Both the position numbers and the translations under genes were made by a program. A stretch of DNA of 64,000 bases from Rhizobium sp. Leaf306 (GTDB lineage Bacteria > Pseudomonadota > Alphaproteobacteria > Rhizobiales > Rhizobiaceae), in assembly GCF_001423425.1 (NCBI RefSeq), contig NZ_LMNX01000001.1, positions 640,970-704,969 on the forward strand, in the 5' to 3' direction. Of the stretch, positions 54,186 to 62,461 are shown one piece after another (position 1 is the stretch's first letter; each line of letters starts with the position of its first letter). The notes under the pieces were generated by a model. The model was not told the DNA's origin, did not search any database, and was given only the letters and a program-made list of their open reading frames with translations.

Positions 54186-54890
54186 ATGCGACCGATTACC
54201 GCAATCGGCTTTGATGCCGATGATACGCTCTGGCAGAACGAACAATACTACCGCCTGACGGAACGGCACTTCCAGAAGCTGCTTGGTGATTTTGGCGATG
54301 GCGCCGATATTTCCGCGCGACTGCTGGAGGCCGAGAAGCGCAATCTCGGATATTATGGTTTCGGCATCAAGGGCTTTACCCTGTCGATGATCGAAACCGC
54401 GATCGAAGTGACGGACGGCAACGTACCATCCCGCACCATCGGCGAAATCCTCGATATCGGCCGGGAGCTGCTGCGCCACCCGGTCGAGGCGCTGCCGCAT
54501 GTGGAAGAAACGCTAAGATCGCTGAACGGCCATTATCTGCTGGTGCTGATTACCAAGGGCGACCTGTTCGACCAGGAACGCAAGCTGGCGCAATCGGGCC
54601 TCGGTGATTTCTTCGACGCGGTGGAGATCGTTTCGGACAAGACGGCCACCACCTATCGGCGCATTTTCCAAAAATTGGCCGACGGGCCTGAACGGGCGAT
54701 GATGGTGGGCAACTCGCTCAAGTCGGATATCGTGCCGGCCATCGCCGCGGGATCCTGGGGCGTTTACGTGCCGCATGCCCTGACCTGGGTCCTGGAACAT
54801 GTGGACGCGCCGACCGAAGCGCCGCGTTTCCGCAAGATCGAGAACCTTGGCGAGTTGCAGCGGGTCCTTACCGAAGTCATGGCCGTTTGA
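54186..54890 (+). CDS. HAD family hydrolase
   Basis: A 234-residue HAD phosphatase. Motif I is GFDADDTLWQNE (about 7-18), motif II VLITKGD and motif III/IV in RAMMVGNSLKSDIVPAIAAG. The unusual NEQYYRLTERHF after motif I is typical of a rhizobial HAD-IA subgroup. GGAGG lies about 10 nt before the start. It converges on tag with a 14-bp overlap of coding ends. The substrate is unknown. Confidence 0.87.
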   Translation: MRPITAIGFDADDTLWQNEQYYRLTERHFQKLLGDFGDGADISARLLEAEKRNLGYYGFGIKGFTLSMIETAIEVTDGNVPSRTIGEILDIGRELLRHPVEALPHVEETLRSLNGHYLLVLITKGDLFDQERKLAQSGLGDFFDAVEIVSDKTATTYRRIFQKLADGPERAMMVGNSLKSDIVPAIAAGSWGVYVPHALTWVLEHVDAPTEAPRFRKIENLGELQRVLTEVMAV

Positions 54891-55518
54891 AATTCAGCCG
54901 TGCCTGCGCGACCTCCGGCTGGCAGAAACAGCCCTCGAAATGATCGTTGACGAGGCCCATCGCCTGCATGAAGGCATAGACGGTTGTCGGGCCAACGAAG
55001 GTCCAGCCGCGCTTCTTGAGCACCTTGGACAGTGTGACGGAGACTGGCGTCGTGGGGTTGGCGCATAGCGTGGCGAGATCCATGATCGCGGGTCGGTCTT
55101 CCTCGCGGGGTTCGAAACTCCAGAAGAATTTGGCGAGGGTGCCAAACTCATCGCGCATCTCGACGGCGCGCTTGGCATTGTTGATGGTGGACACGATCTT
55201 GCCGCGATGGCGGATGATGCCCGCATCGAGCACCAGTCGTTCGACATCGTCTGGACCGAACTGCGCCACGGTGTCGAAATCGAAGCCTGCGAAGGCTGCG
55301 CGGAAATTCTCGCGCTTGCGCAGGATCGTCAGCCACGAGAGACCGGACTGGAAGCCTTCGAGGCAGATCTTTTCGAACAGCCTGATATCGTCGGCCATCG
55401 GCCGGCCCCATTCCTCGTCATGATAGCGGCGGTAGTCTTCGAGACCGCCGTGCCAGAAGCAGCGGCCCTTCCCATCTTCGCTCGTGATGATGCCGGCCAC
55501 TTGCTTCTCCCAAACCAT
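54877..55518 (-). CDS. tag: DNA-3-methyladenine glycosylase I
   Basis: A 213-residue Tag glycosylase that removes 3-methyladenine from alkylated DNA. Near the N terminus is RCFWHGGLEDYRRYHDEEWG (zinc-site cysteine, tyrosine and histidine), then FEKICLEGFQSGLSWLTIL with the catalytic-region glutamate. The C-terminal zinc ligands are in MGLVNDHFEGCFC. Length is slightly more than E. coli Tag. The ATG at 55518 was chosen over an extension to 55581. No LexA-type box was found in its upstream region. Confidence 0.93.
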   Translation of the reverse strand: MVWEKQVAGIITSEDGKGRCFWHGGLEDYRRYHDEEWGRPMADDIRLFEKICLEGFQSGLSWLTILRKRENFRAAFAGFDFDTVAQFGPDDVERLVLDAGIIRHRGKIVSTINNAKRAVEMRDEFGTLAKFFWSFEPREEDRPAIMDLATLCANPTTPVSVTLSKVLKKRGWTFVGPTTVYAFMQAMGLVNDHFEGCFCQPEVAQARLNFKRP

Positions 55519-55706
55519 GACAATCCAATCCTTAACGTCAGTCTGACAGGTCTTCAGCTTGCGGCAACCATGTTTACACACGAGCCGGTAACCCTGCCAA
55601 AAGCTTTATGCGAATTCCAGCGCCGAACACCCCACCCGTTTACCAAACGCTTTGACGTGCCATTCACCATGGCCGCCAGATCCGTAAACGAGTGGACGTG
55701 GAACCG

Positions 55707-56501
55707 ATGACGACGAAGACCCTGCTTCTGGCCCTAGGCCTGACGACCGCGCTTTGCAACACAGCTTTGGCAAACGACCGCTACGGCGACCGCCCGCCGG
55801 TCATCGTCAGCCCGGATCTTGCCGCTCCGTGGGTGATGCAGCTTGCCGGACCGAATGGACGATCGGCAGCAACCGTGCGCCAATATCGCCAGCCGCAGAA
55901 CGACCGGCAGCAGACCGCACAGCCGCGGGTGATATACCGCGAGCAGGCCCAGCCGCGGCCGGTGCGCCGTGGCATATTCGATCGCGGTCAGCCGAGAGCG
56001 CAACAGGTCGCCATGCGGCCCAACGCGCCGGCACGCAGCCGCATCGATCCGCAGTTCCTGCCGCAGATGGTGGCCTATGACACCAAGGAAAAGCCGGGCA
56101 CGCTCGTCATCGATACGAACAACCGCTTCCTCTATCTTGTCATGGCGGATGGCCAGGCCCGGCGCTACGGCGTCGGCGTCGGCAAGCCGGGCTTCGAATG
56201 GGCCGGCGAACACAAGGTGACCCGCAAGGCCGAATGGCCGAGCTGGATCCCGCCGCAGGAAATGATCAGCCGCGAGGCTGCCAAGGGCCACTACCTTCCC
56301 GCCCGCATGGATGGCGGACCGGAAAACCCGCTCGGCGCCCGCGCCATGTATCTCGGCTCGACGCTCTACCGTATCCACGGCACGAATGCGCCCTGGACGA
56401 TCGGCAGCGCCGTCTCCTCCGGCTGTATCCGCATGCGCAACGAGGACGTGACAGACCTCTACGGTCGTGTTGATGTCGGCACCAAAGTCATCGTGATGTA
56501 A
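55707..56501 (+). CDS. L,D-transpeptidase (YkuD domain), first of a tandem pair
   Basis: A 264-residue exported enzyme that makes 3-3 peptidoglycan cross-links or attaches proteins. A signal peptide (about 1-22, cleaved after TALA) is followed by a glutamine/arginine-rich linker and the YkuD domain (about 125-262). The catalytic motif has H224 in RIHGTNAPW and C240 in SSGCIRMRNEDV, 16 residues apart. It lies 149 bp before a second enzyme of the same type on the same strand. Confidence 0.93.
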   Translation: MTTKTLLLALGLTTALCNTALANDRYGDRPPVIVSPDLAAPWVMQLAGPNGRSAATVRQYRQPQNDRQQTAQPRVIYREQAQPRPVRRGIFDRGQPRAQQVAMRPNAPARSRIDPQFLPQMVAYDTKEKPGTLVIDTNNRFLYLVMADGQARRYGVGVGKPGFEWAGEHKVTRKAEWPSWIPPQEMISREAAKGHYLPARMDGGPENPLGARAMYLGSTLYRIHGTNAPWTIGSAVSSGCIRMRNEDVTDLYGRVDVGTKVIVM

Positions 56502-56650
56502 GCGCCATCGCGGCTGCTGTGGCCATATGGCCACGGTGGCTTCGGCGATCGTTGAGCGCCCGTGTATATTCACCTCGTCTCATCTTGCCGCAGGCGATGG
56601 GTCGGGACATGTTTTCCTGCAGTTCAAGACCAAAATACCAGGGGGTAAGG

Positions 56651-57352
56651 ATGAAATCGGGTAAAATGCTGTTTGCCGTGGCCGGCATGATGGTTTCGAT
56701 TCTGGCAGTGGATGCTTCGACCCACGCAGCCTCAGCGCAGAGCTCCAGTTCGGCGCGGCCGCAGACGACCGCCAGCGACGTGGCGCCTTCCGTGCGCAAC
56801 CGCACGGTGCCGGAGAAATTCCAGCGCCGGAAGGTGCGGTTTGCCACCAATGAGGCGCCGGGCACGATCATCGTCGATACGAACAACAAGTTTCTCTACT
56901 ACGTCGAGGGCAGCAACCGCGCTACCCGCTACGGGATCGGCGTCGGTCGCGAAGGCTTCGGCTGGTCGGGCGTGGTTTCAATCGGCCGCAAGTCGGAATG
57001 GCCGACCTGGACGCCCCCTGCCGAAATGCGCGCCCGTGAGGCCCGCCGCGGCATCAGGCTGCCCGTCGTCATGCAGGGCGGCCCGGAAAACCCGCTCGGC
57101 GCCCGCGCCATGTACCTCTACAAGGGCGGCCGTGATACGATCTTTCGCATCCACGGCACCAACCAGCCCTGGACGATCGGCCTCAACCTCTCGTCCGGCT
57201 GCATCCGCATGATGAACAAGGATGTCGAGCATCTTTACGCGCGCGCTGCTGTCGGCTCCAAGGTGGTCGTCATCGGCCCCGGCAGCAAGCCGGGCGACGT
57301 CGCCTTCGAAGACCGCGGCCTCGACATTTTCCGCACCATCTTCGGCGGCTGA
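56651..57352 (+). CDS. L,D-transpeptidase (YkuD domain), second of a tandem pair
   Basis: A 233-residue exported enzyme with an N-terminal signal segment (about 1-33), a short linker and the YkuD domain (about 65-215). H168 in RIHGTNQPW and C184 in SSGCIRMMNKDV reproduce the first enzyme's geometry, and KPGxEWAG / REGFGWSG regions are also alike, so the pair arose by duplication. GGGGTAAGG precedes the ATG. Differences in the linkers suggest separate localisation or partners. Confidence 0.92.
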   Translation: MKSGKMLFAVAGMMVSILAVDASTHAASAQSSSSARPQTTASDVAPSVRNRTVPEKFQRRKVRFATNEAPGTIIVDTNNKFLYYVEGSNRATRYGIGVGREGFGWSGVVSIGRKSEWPTWTPPAEMRAREARRGIRLPVVMQGGPENPLGARAMYLYKGGRDTIFRIHGTNQPWTIGLNLSSGCIRMMNKDVEHLYARAAVGSKVVVIGPGSKPGDVAFEDRGLDIFRTIFGG

Positions 57353-57370
57353 TTGTTAGGCATCTCTTCT

Positions 57371-57399
57371 CGCATTCCTGTGCGCGTCACAGGAATGCG
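57371..57399. repeat. Long perfect palindrome downstream of the second L,D-transpeptidase
   Basis: CGCATTCCTGTG and CACAGGAATGCG form a perfect 12-bp stem with a 5-nt loop, 18 nt after the transpeptidase stop. No T run follows on either strand. A second palindrome with the same CCTGTG-N5-CACAGG core lies 75 bp on. Confidence 0.7.
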
Positions 57400-57461
57400 G
57401 TCGGTCTAGGTTAAAGGACTGAAGAGATTCTTCCGCATCGCAGACGCGACGCTGCTCAGTC

Positions 57462-57478
57462 CCTGTGACAAGCACAGG
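57462..57478. repeat. Second CCTGTG-N5-CACAGG palindrome
   Basis: A perfect 6-bp inverted repeat with a 5-bp spacer, matching the core and spacer length of the longer palindrome at 57371-57399. It lies in the convergent space before the glcF stop. Confidence 0.5.
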
Positions 57479-57557
57479 CATGAGGGTGGAGAGTGGGCGG
57501 TGCCGGCGGCAATCAGACGACGATGTCGCCTTTTAGGGTAAGATCGGCCGGCCTCGC

Positions 57558-58874
57558 CTAGACGAGTGCCTTTGCCTTTCTCGCGAGCTTTGCCGGTTTG
57601 GGCCCGCCATAGGCCCAGTCCAGCAGCTCCACCGTATGGACGATCGGGATGGCTGTTCCAGACGCGATCTGGGTGATGCAGCCGATATTGCCTGTGGCGA
57701 TCACATCCGGCTTGGTCGCCTCGATATTCCTGACCTTGCGGGCTTTCAGCTGGCCTGAAATCTCCGGCTGCAGAATATTGTAGGTGCCGGCAGACCCGCA
57801 GCAGAGATGGCCTTCGGCGGGATCGCGGACGGTAAAGCCCGCTGCCTTCAGAAGCTGCTTCGGGGCTGCGACGATCTTCTGGCCGTGCTGCATTGAACAG
57901 GCGGAATGATAGGTGACGGTGAGCTTTTTCGGCTCCAGCTTGGCAAGATCAAGCGTGAACAGGTATTCGGTGATGTCCTTTGCGAGCGCCGAGACTGTTG
58001 CTGCCTTCTCCGCATAGGCCGGGTCCAGCCGCAGCATGTGGCCGTAATCCTTGATCGTGGTGCCGCATCCGGACGTGGTGATGATGATCGCGTCGAGACC
58101 GCCCTTTTCGATTTCGCTGATCCACACATCGACATTGGTGCGGGCGAAATCCAGCGCCTGTTCCTCGCGGCCCATGTGATGCACCAGTGCGCCGCAGCAG
58201 CCTTCGCCTTGCGGGCTGACGACCTCGACGCCGAGGCGCGACAGCAGCCGGTGTGTCGCGGCATTGATGCCGGGATCGAGCACCGGCTGGGCGCAACCCG
58301 ACAGGATCGCCACCCGCCCGGGGCGTTGCGCTTGGGGCATTTGCGATATCGCGGGGGCTGATCCGGCCGGTGGGGCGGCTCTCGGCGCAAGTTCCAGCAT
58401 GGCTGCGAGGGGCCGTAGCGGCTTGATGCGCTTCAACAGCGGGCCGAAGGGCCGGCCGAGCCTTGCCAGCGACAATGCCGTCCTGAACCGTGCCGGATAG
58501 GGAAGAACCGCGGCCAGCAGGCTGCGGATCAGCCGGTCGGCAAGCGGCCGGCGGTAGGTGTTTTCGATATGGATGCGGGCGTGATCGACCAGATGCATGT
58601 AGTCGACGCCGGACGGACAGGTGGTGACGCAGGAGAGGCAGGACAGACAGCGATCGATATGGGTGACGACCTGCTCATCGGCTGCCCGATCGTTTTCTAG
58701 CATGTCCTTGATGAGATAGATGCGGCCGCGCGGGCTGTCGAGCTCATCGCCCAGCGTCACATAGGTGGGACAGGTGGCGGTGCAAAAGCCGCAATGAACG
58801 CAGCGGCGCAGGATCTTTTCGGACTCCGCCACATGCGGGTCGAGCAGTTGTTCGGGGGTGAAGGAGGTCTGCAT
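57558..58874 (-). CDS. glcF: Glycolate oxidase iron-sulfur subunit GlcF
   Basis: A 438-residue protein carrying two ferredoxin-like 4Fe-4S motifs near the N terminus (CVHCGFCTATCPTY at about 26-39 and CLSCLSCVTTCPSGV at about 76-90). Two cysteine-rich CCG domains follow (GEGCCGALVHHMGRE and LCCGSAGTYNILQP). With GlcD and GlcE it oxidises glycolate to glyoxylate. It is last in glcD-glcE-glcF. Confidence 0.94.
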   Translation of the reverse strand: MQTSFTPEQLLDPHVAESEKILRRCVHCGFCTATCPTYVTLGDELDSPRGRIYLIKDMLENDRAADEQVVTHIDRCLSCLSCVTTCPSGVDYMHLVDHARIHIENTYRRPLADRLIRSLLAAVLPYPARFRTALSLARLGRPFGPLLKRIKPLRPLAAMLELAPRAAPPAGSAPAISQMPQAQRPGRVAILSGCAQPVLDPGINAATHRLLSRLGVEVVSPQGEGCCGALVHHMGREEQALDFARTNVDVWISEIEKGGLDAIIITTSGCGTTIKDYGHMLRLDPAYAEKAATVSALAKDITEYLFTLDLAKLEPKKLTVTYHSACSMQHGQKIVAAPKQLLKAAGFTVRDPAEGHLCCGSAGTYNILQPEISGQLKARKVRNIEATKPDVIATGNIGCITQIASGTAIPIVHTVELLDWAYGGPKPAKLARKAKALV

Positions 58875-58953
58875 CAGTGCGCTTCTTCCCTGTCAACTTG
58901 GCCCCGCCTGCCGCAGGCGGCGCAGGACCTCGATACCGATGATGGTCTCATGA

Positions 58954-60150
58954 TCACCACCCCATCTTGCCCGGCGAGAAGATCCCGGCCGGGTCGAGTT
59001 TCTGTTTGACCCGGGCCGAGAGTGCGGCCACGGCATCCGGCACCGGCTCGAATGACGGGGTCGCGGCTCTTGCGGATTTCGAGGCGCGGATGAGCGTGGC
59101 ATGGCCTCCGCCGAGTGCGCGAATATAGCCGCGCAGGAAGTCGGCTTCGGGATCTGCCTCCATCTGCATCCAGACCAGTCCGCCCTGCCAGTCGTAATAG
59201 GCATCGACGCCCGCCTCCATGCGAAGAGCGGCGACAAGCTGGCAGCCGGCCATCGGCGCCATCGAGACGCGCCAGAGGGGCCGACCGGCACCGTTGGCAT
59301 AGGGATGAACGTCGCGGATCTCGCGCCAGAGCGACAGGCTGTCTTCCATGCCGAGTCGGATGACGGGACCAAAGGCCTGCATCACGGCGACCAGCTTTTC
59401 GGCACGCACCGCGACGGATGCGGCGAGACCTTCGAGACGCAGGACGGTTGCTTCGTTCTCGGGCAAGGCGCCATCGATAAACCGGGCTCGCACGGTCTGG
59501 GGCAGATGGGCGGCACCGGACACCTCCACCGGCAGCGCCATGGCGGCCGCCATCGCCTTGGCGGCGGTCTCGTCGTCGAGGCCGGAGATGACGATGGTTT
59601 CAACTGTCTGCGGCACCGGAAGGACGCGAAAGGTCACTTCAGTCAGAAATCCCAGCGTGCCGTGCGAACCGGCGAGAAGTTTGACCAGATCGAGGCCGGT
59701 AACGTTCTTCATCACCCGCCCGCCCGCGCGCAGCAATTCGCCGCTGCCGTTGACGAAACGGATGCCGAGAAGACTGTCCCTCGCCGCTCCCGCCACGAAG
59801 CGGCGCGGACCGGAGACATTGGCGGCAAACACGCCGCCGATCGTGGGCTCTCCTGACGTGCCCATGATGCCGCGGTGATCCATCGGCTCGAACGCCATCA
59901 TCTGGCGGTTTGCGGCAAGGGCCGCTTCCACCTCGGCGACGGGTGTGCCGGCCTTAACGGTCATCACCATTTCGGCCGGATCGTAATCGACGATGCCGGT
60001 CAGGCCGCGTGATGACAGGGCCTCTGCGCCCTCGGTGGCATTGCCGAAGCCGGAGCGGGTGTTGCCGCCGCAGAGCGCGAACTTCCGGCCATCGGCCACG
60101 GCGCTGCGGATGACATAGGCGGCATCGGTTTCGGAATGGGGTATCAGCAA
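58954..60150 (-). CDS. glcE: Glycolate oxidase FAD-binding subunit GlcE
   Basis: A 398-residue FAD-binding protein resembling a shortened GlcD. The FAD_binding_4 domain (about 5-180) includes FALCGGNTRSGFG, MDHRGIMGTSGEPTIGGVFA and GGRVMKNVTGLDLVKLLAGS. The C-terminal domain ends with KLDPAGIFSPGKMGW. It is between glcD and glcF, 40 and 79 bp from them. FAD is bound but the electron path to quinone runs through GlcF. Confidence 0.93.
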   Translation of the reverse strand: MLIPHSETDAAYVIRSAVADGRKFALCGGNTRSGFGNATEGAEALSSRGLTGIVDYDPAEMVMTVKAGTPVAEVEAALAANRQMMAFEPMDHRGIMGTSGEPTIGGVFAANVSGPRRFVAGAARDSLLGIRFVNGSGELLRAGGRVMKNVTGLDLVKLLAGSHGTLGFLTEVTFRVLPVPQTVETIVISGLDDETAAKAMAAAMALPVEVSGAAHLPQTVRARFIDGALPENEATVLRLEGLAASVAVRAEKLVAVMQAFGPVIRLGMEDSLSLWREIRDVHPYANGAGRPLWRVSMAPMAGCQLVAALRMEAGVDAYYDWQGGLVWMQMEADPEADFLRGYIRALGGGHATLIRASKSARAATPSFEPVPDAVAALSARVKQKLDPAGIFSPGKMGW

Positions 60151-60190
60151 AGGACACCCACTTCAGGAATGGTGTTGGTGGGCATGAAAT

Positions 60191-61624
60191 TCACCTGCGC
60201 CCCTCGAGCGGAAACACCTTGGACGGGTTCAGTATCCATTGCTCGTCGAAGGCTGAGCGGATTGCCATCTGCTGGTCGAGTTCGGGCTGGGTAAACTGAT
60301 GCCGCATCAGGTCGCGCTTCTCGATACCGACGCCATGCTCGCCGGTGAGACAGCCTCCGGCATCGACGCAGAGCTTCAGGATCTCGTTGCCGGCTTCCTC
60401 CGCCTTCATGGCTTCTTCGGGATCGTTGGCATTGAACAGGATCAGCGGATGCATGTTGCCGTCACCTGCATGAAACACGTTCGCCACCCGCAGGCCGAAG
60501 CGTTCGACGATTTCGGCGGTCTTTTCCAGCACGTAGGAGAGTTTGCCGAGCGGCACCGTGCCATCCATGCAGATATAGTCGGCGATGCGGCCGGTGGCGC
60601 CGAAAGCCGATTTGCGGCCTTTCCAGATCAGCGCCGCCTCGGTGGCCGACTGGCATTCGCGCACGGTCTTGACCTGATGCCTTCGGGCGATCTCGACGAT
60701 ATCTTTGAGCGTCGCGTCCATCTCCGCTTCCGACCCCTCCACCTCGACGATCAGGAGCGCTGCGACATCCAGCGGATAGCCGGCCTTGGCGAACGCCTCG
60801 CAGATCTCGATCGCCGGTTTGTCCATGAACTCGATCGCCACCGGAATGATGCCGGAGCCGATGATATCGGCGACGCAGGCTCCCGCCTCTTCCGAGCTAT
60901 CGAACCCGAACAGGACCGGGCGCGCGCCCTCCGGTTTGGCAATCAGGCGCACCGTCGCCTCGGTGACGATGCCGAGCTGGCCTTCCGAGCCGCAGACGAG
61001 GCCGAGAAGATCGTAACCTGCGGCATCCAGATGCTTGCCGCCAAGCTCGATCACCGTGCCATCGACAAGCACCATCCGGACGCCGAGCAGGTTGTTGGTG
61101 GTGACGCCGTATTTCAGGCAGTGGGCGCCGCCGGAATTCATGCCGATATTGCCGCCGATCGTGCAGGCAAGCTGCGAACTCGGGTCCGGCGCATAGAAAA
61201 ACCCGTCGATACCGACCGTCTCCGAAATGCTGAGATTGGTGACGCCGGCCTGCACGGTGGCGGTGCGATTGCTGTAATCCACTTCCAGAACCCGCGACAT
61301 CTTGGAAAGGCCAAGCACGACCGCATCCTCCTGCGGAATGGCGCCGCCCGACAGCGAGGTTCCCGCCCCCCTTGCAACGACCGGAATGGCGTGGCGATGG
61401 CAGTATTTCATCACAGCCGCAACCTGCGCCGTGGTGCGTGGAAGGACGACGGCAAGCGGGACGCGTCGATAGGAGATAAAGGCGTCGATCTCGAAGGGTG
61501 CCAGTTCGCGCTCTTCATGGATGAGACAGTCCGCCGGCACGAGACGGGCAAGATCGGTCACGATATTATCCCGCTGCGACAGGACGGACGCGCGTGCTGG
61601 CAGGAATGCGATTGCCTCGGCCAT
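60191..61624 (-). CDS. glcD: Glycolate oxidase catalytic subunit GlcD (FAD-linked)
   Basis: A 477-residue FAD_binding_4/FAD-oxidase_C protein. PVVARGAGTSLSGGAIPQEDA is the FAD pyrophosphate region (about 78-98) and NSGGAHCLKYGVTTNNLLG follows. HAGDGNMHPLILF and GEHGVGIEK near the C terminus are substrate and metal motifs typical of GlcD. A strong GGAGGAGG site immediately before the ATG at 61624 fixed the start; a longer in-frame extension was rejected. It heads the operon; no GlcC regulator is next to it. Confidence 0.95.
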   Translation of the reverse strand: MAEAIAFLPARASVLSQRDNIVTDLARLVPADCLIHEERELAPFEIDAFISYRRVPLAVVLPRTTAQVAAVMKYCHRHAIPVVARGAGTSLSGGAIPQEDAVVLGLSKMSRVLEVDYSNRTATVQAGVTNLSISETVGIDGFFYAPDPSSQLACTIGGNIGMNSGGAHCLKYGVTTNNLLGVRMVLVDGTVIELGGKHLDAAGYDLLGLVCGSEGQLGIVTEATVRLIAKPEGARPVLFGFDSSEEAGACVADIIGSGIIPVAIEFMDKPAIEICEAFAKAGYPLDVAALLIVEVEGSEAEMDATLKDIVEIARRHQVKTVRECQSATEAALIWKGRKSAFGATGRIADYICMDGTVPLGKLSYVLEKTAEIVERFGLRVANVFHAGDGNMHPLILFNANDPEEAMKAEEAGNEILKLCVDAGGCLTGEHGVGIEKRDLMRHQFTQPELDQQMAIRSAFDEQWILNPSKVFPLEGRR

Positions 61625-61916
61625 GGCCTCCTCCTCAGAACGCGTGGCTTTCTCTATCTCGTTACAGCGTATGCCATGACGGTGTCGCACATCAACTCGA
61701 ATGCGGGTTGCCCACGCATAAACCACAGATCCGCTCTCGACATTATCAGCGTACAAAGCGCGGTCCGCGCAAAATAGACGTTGACGCAACAGTAGCCGGC
61801 TTCAGAATGGAGAATGCGCCTTTAGAGATGATTCTCCTAAAATAATCCTCTTTTGCTCGTTAAGCCCGGCGCAAGCATTATATTAGCAACATACATTTTT
61901 TGGAGGCGTTTCGAAA

Positions 61917-62423
61917 TTGGGCTTGATGGACCGACTGACCGGCAATCTTCGTTTGATGCTGCAGCGCCCTGCGCGACAGCAGTATGCCGCGTTGTGCTAT
62001 CGCCTGACGAAGAAGCGGACGCAGCTGGAAGTTCTGGTCGCCACAAGCCGCGATACGGGGCGTTGGGTCATTCCCAAGGGATGGCCGATGAAGGACAAGA
62101 AGGCGCATCAGGTAGCCGAACGCGAGGCTTACGAGGAAGTGGGCGTCAAGGGTAAGGTCGAGAAGGACGCGCTTGGCTTTTTCCACTACCGCAAGACCCT
62201 CGACAGCGGCCTGAAAGTGCTGGTGCGCGTGCAGGTTCACGCACTGGAAGTTGCCGATTGCCTGAAGAATTTTCCGGAAAAAGGATCCCGGAAGCTGGAA
62301 TGGGTCTCCTGCGAGGAAGCGGCCAACCGCGTCAACGAGCCGGAACTGAAAATTCTCTTCCTGCGGTTTGCCGAAAAAATGGATCCGCTTCGTTCAACGG
62401 TGCCGATCAAGGCCGCAGGCTGA
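61917..62423 (+). CDS. Nudix hydrolase, DIPP-like, with a TTG start
   Basis: A 168-residue Nudix hydrolase, probably acting on diadenosine polyphosphates or diphosphoinositol-like substrates. The Nudix box begins GWPMKDKKAHQ and ends REAYEEVGV. The box position usually occupied by the first glutamate is lysine, while the REA-EE-G core is intact. TTG at 61917 is 10 nt after GGAGG; an ATG at 61926 is poorly spaced, so TTG is preferred. It precedes the phosphate transporter by 38 bp and is probably cotranscribed. Confidence 0.87.
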   Translation: MGLMDRLTGNLRLMLQRPARQQYAALCYRLTKKRTQLEVLVATSRDTGRWVIPKGWPMKDKKAHQVAEREAYEEVGVKGKVEKDALGFFHYRKTLDSGLKVLVRVQVHALEVADCLKNFPEKGSRKLEWVSCEEAANRVNEPELKILFLRFAEKMDPLRSTVPIKAAG

Positions 62424-62461
62424 CAGTCCGCTCGACCAACCAAAATCGTATACTGGAATAA

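Noticed and set aside
60299..61777. A 492-residue plus-strand open frame opposite glcD
   Set aside because: Shadow of GlcD; no motif or signal of its own.
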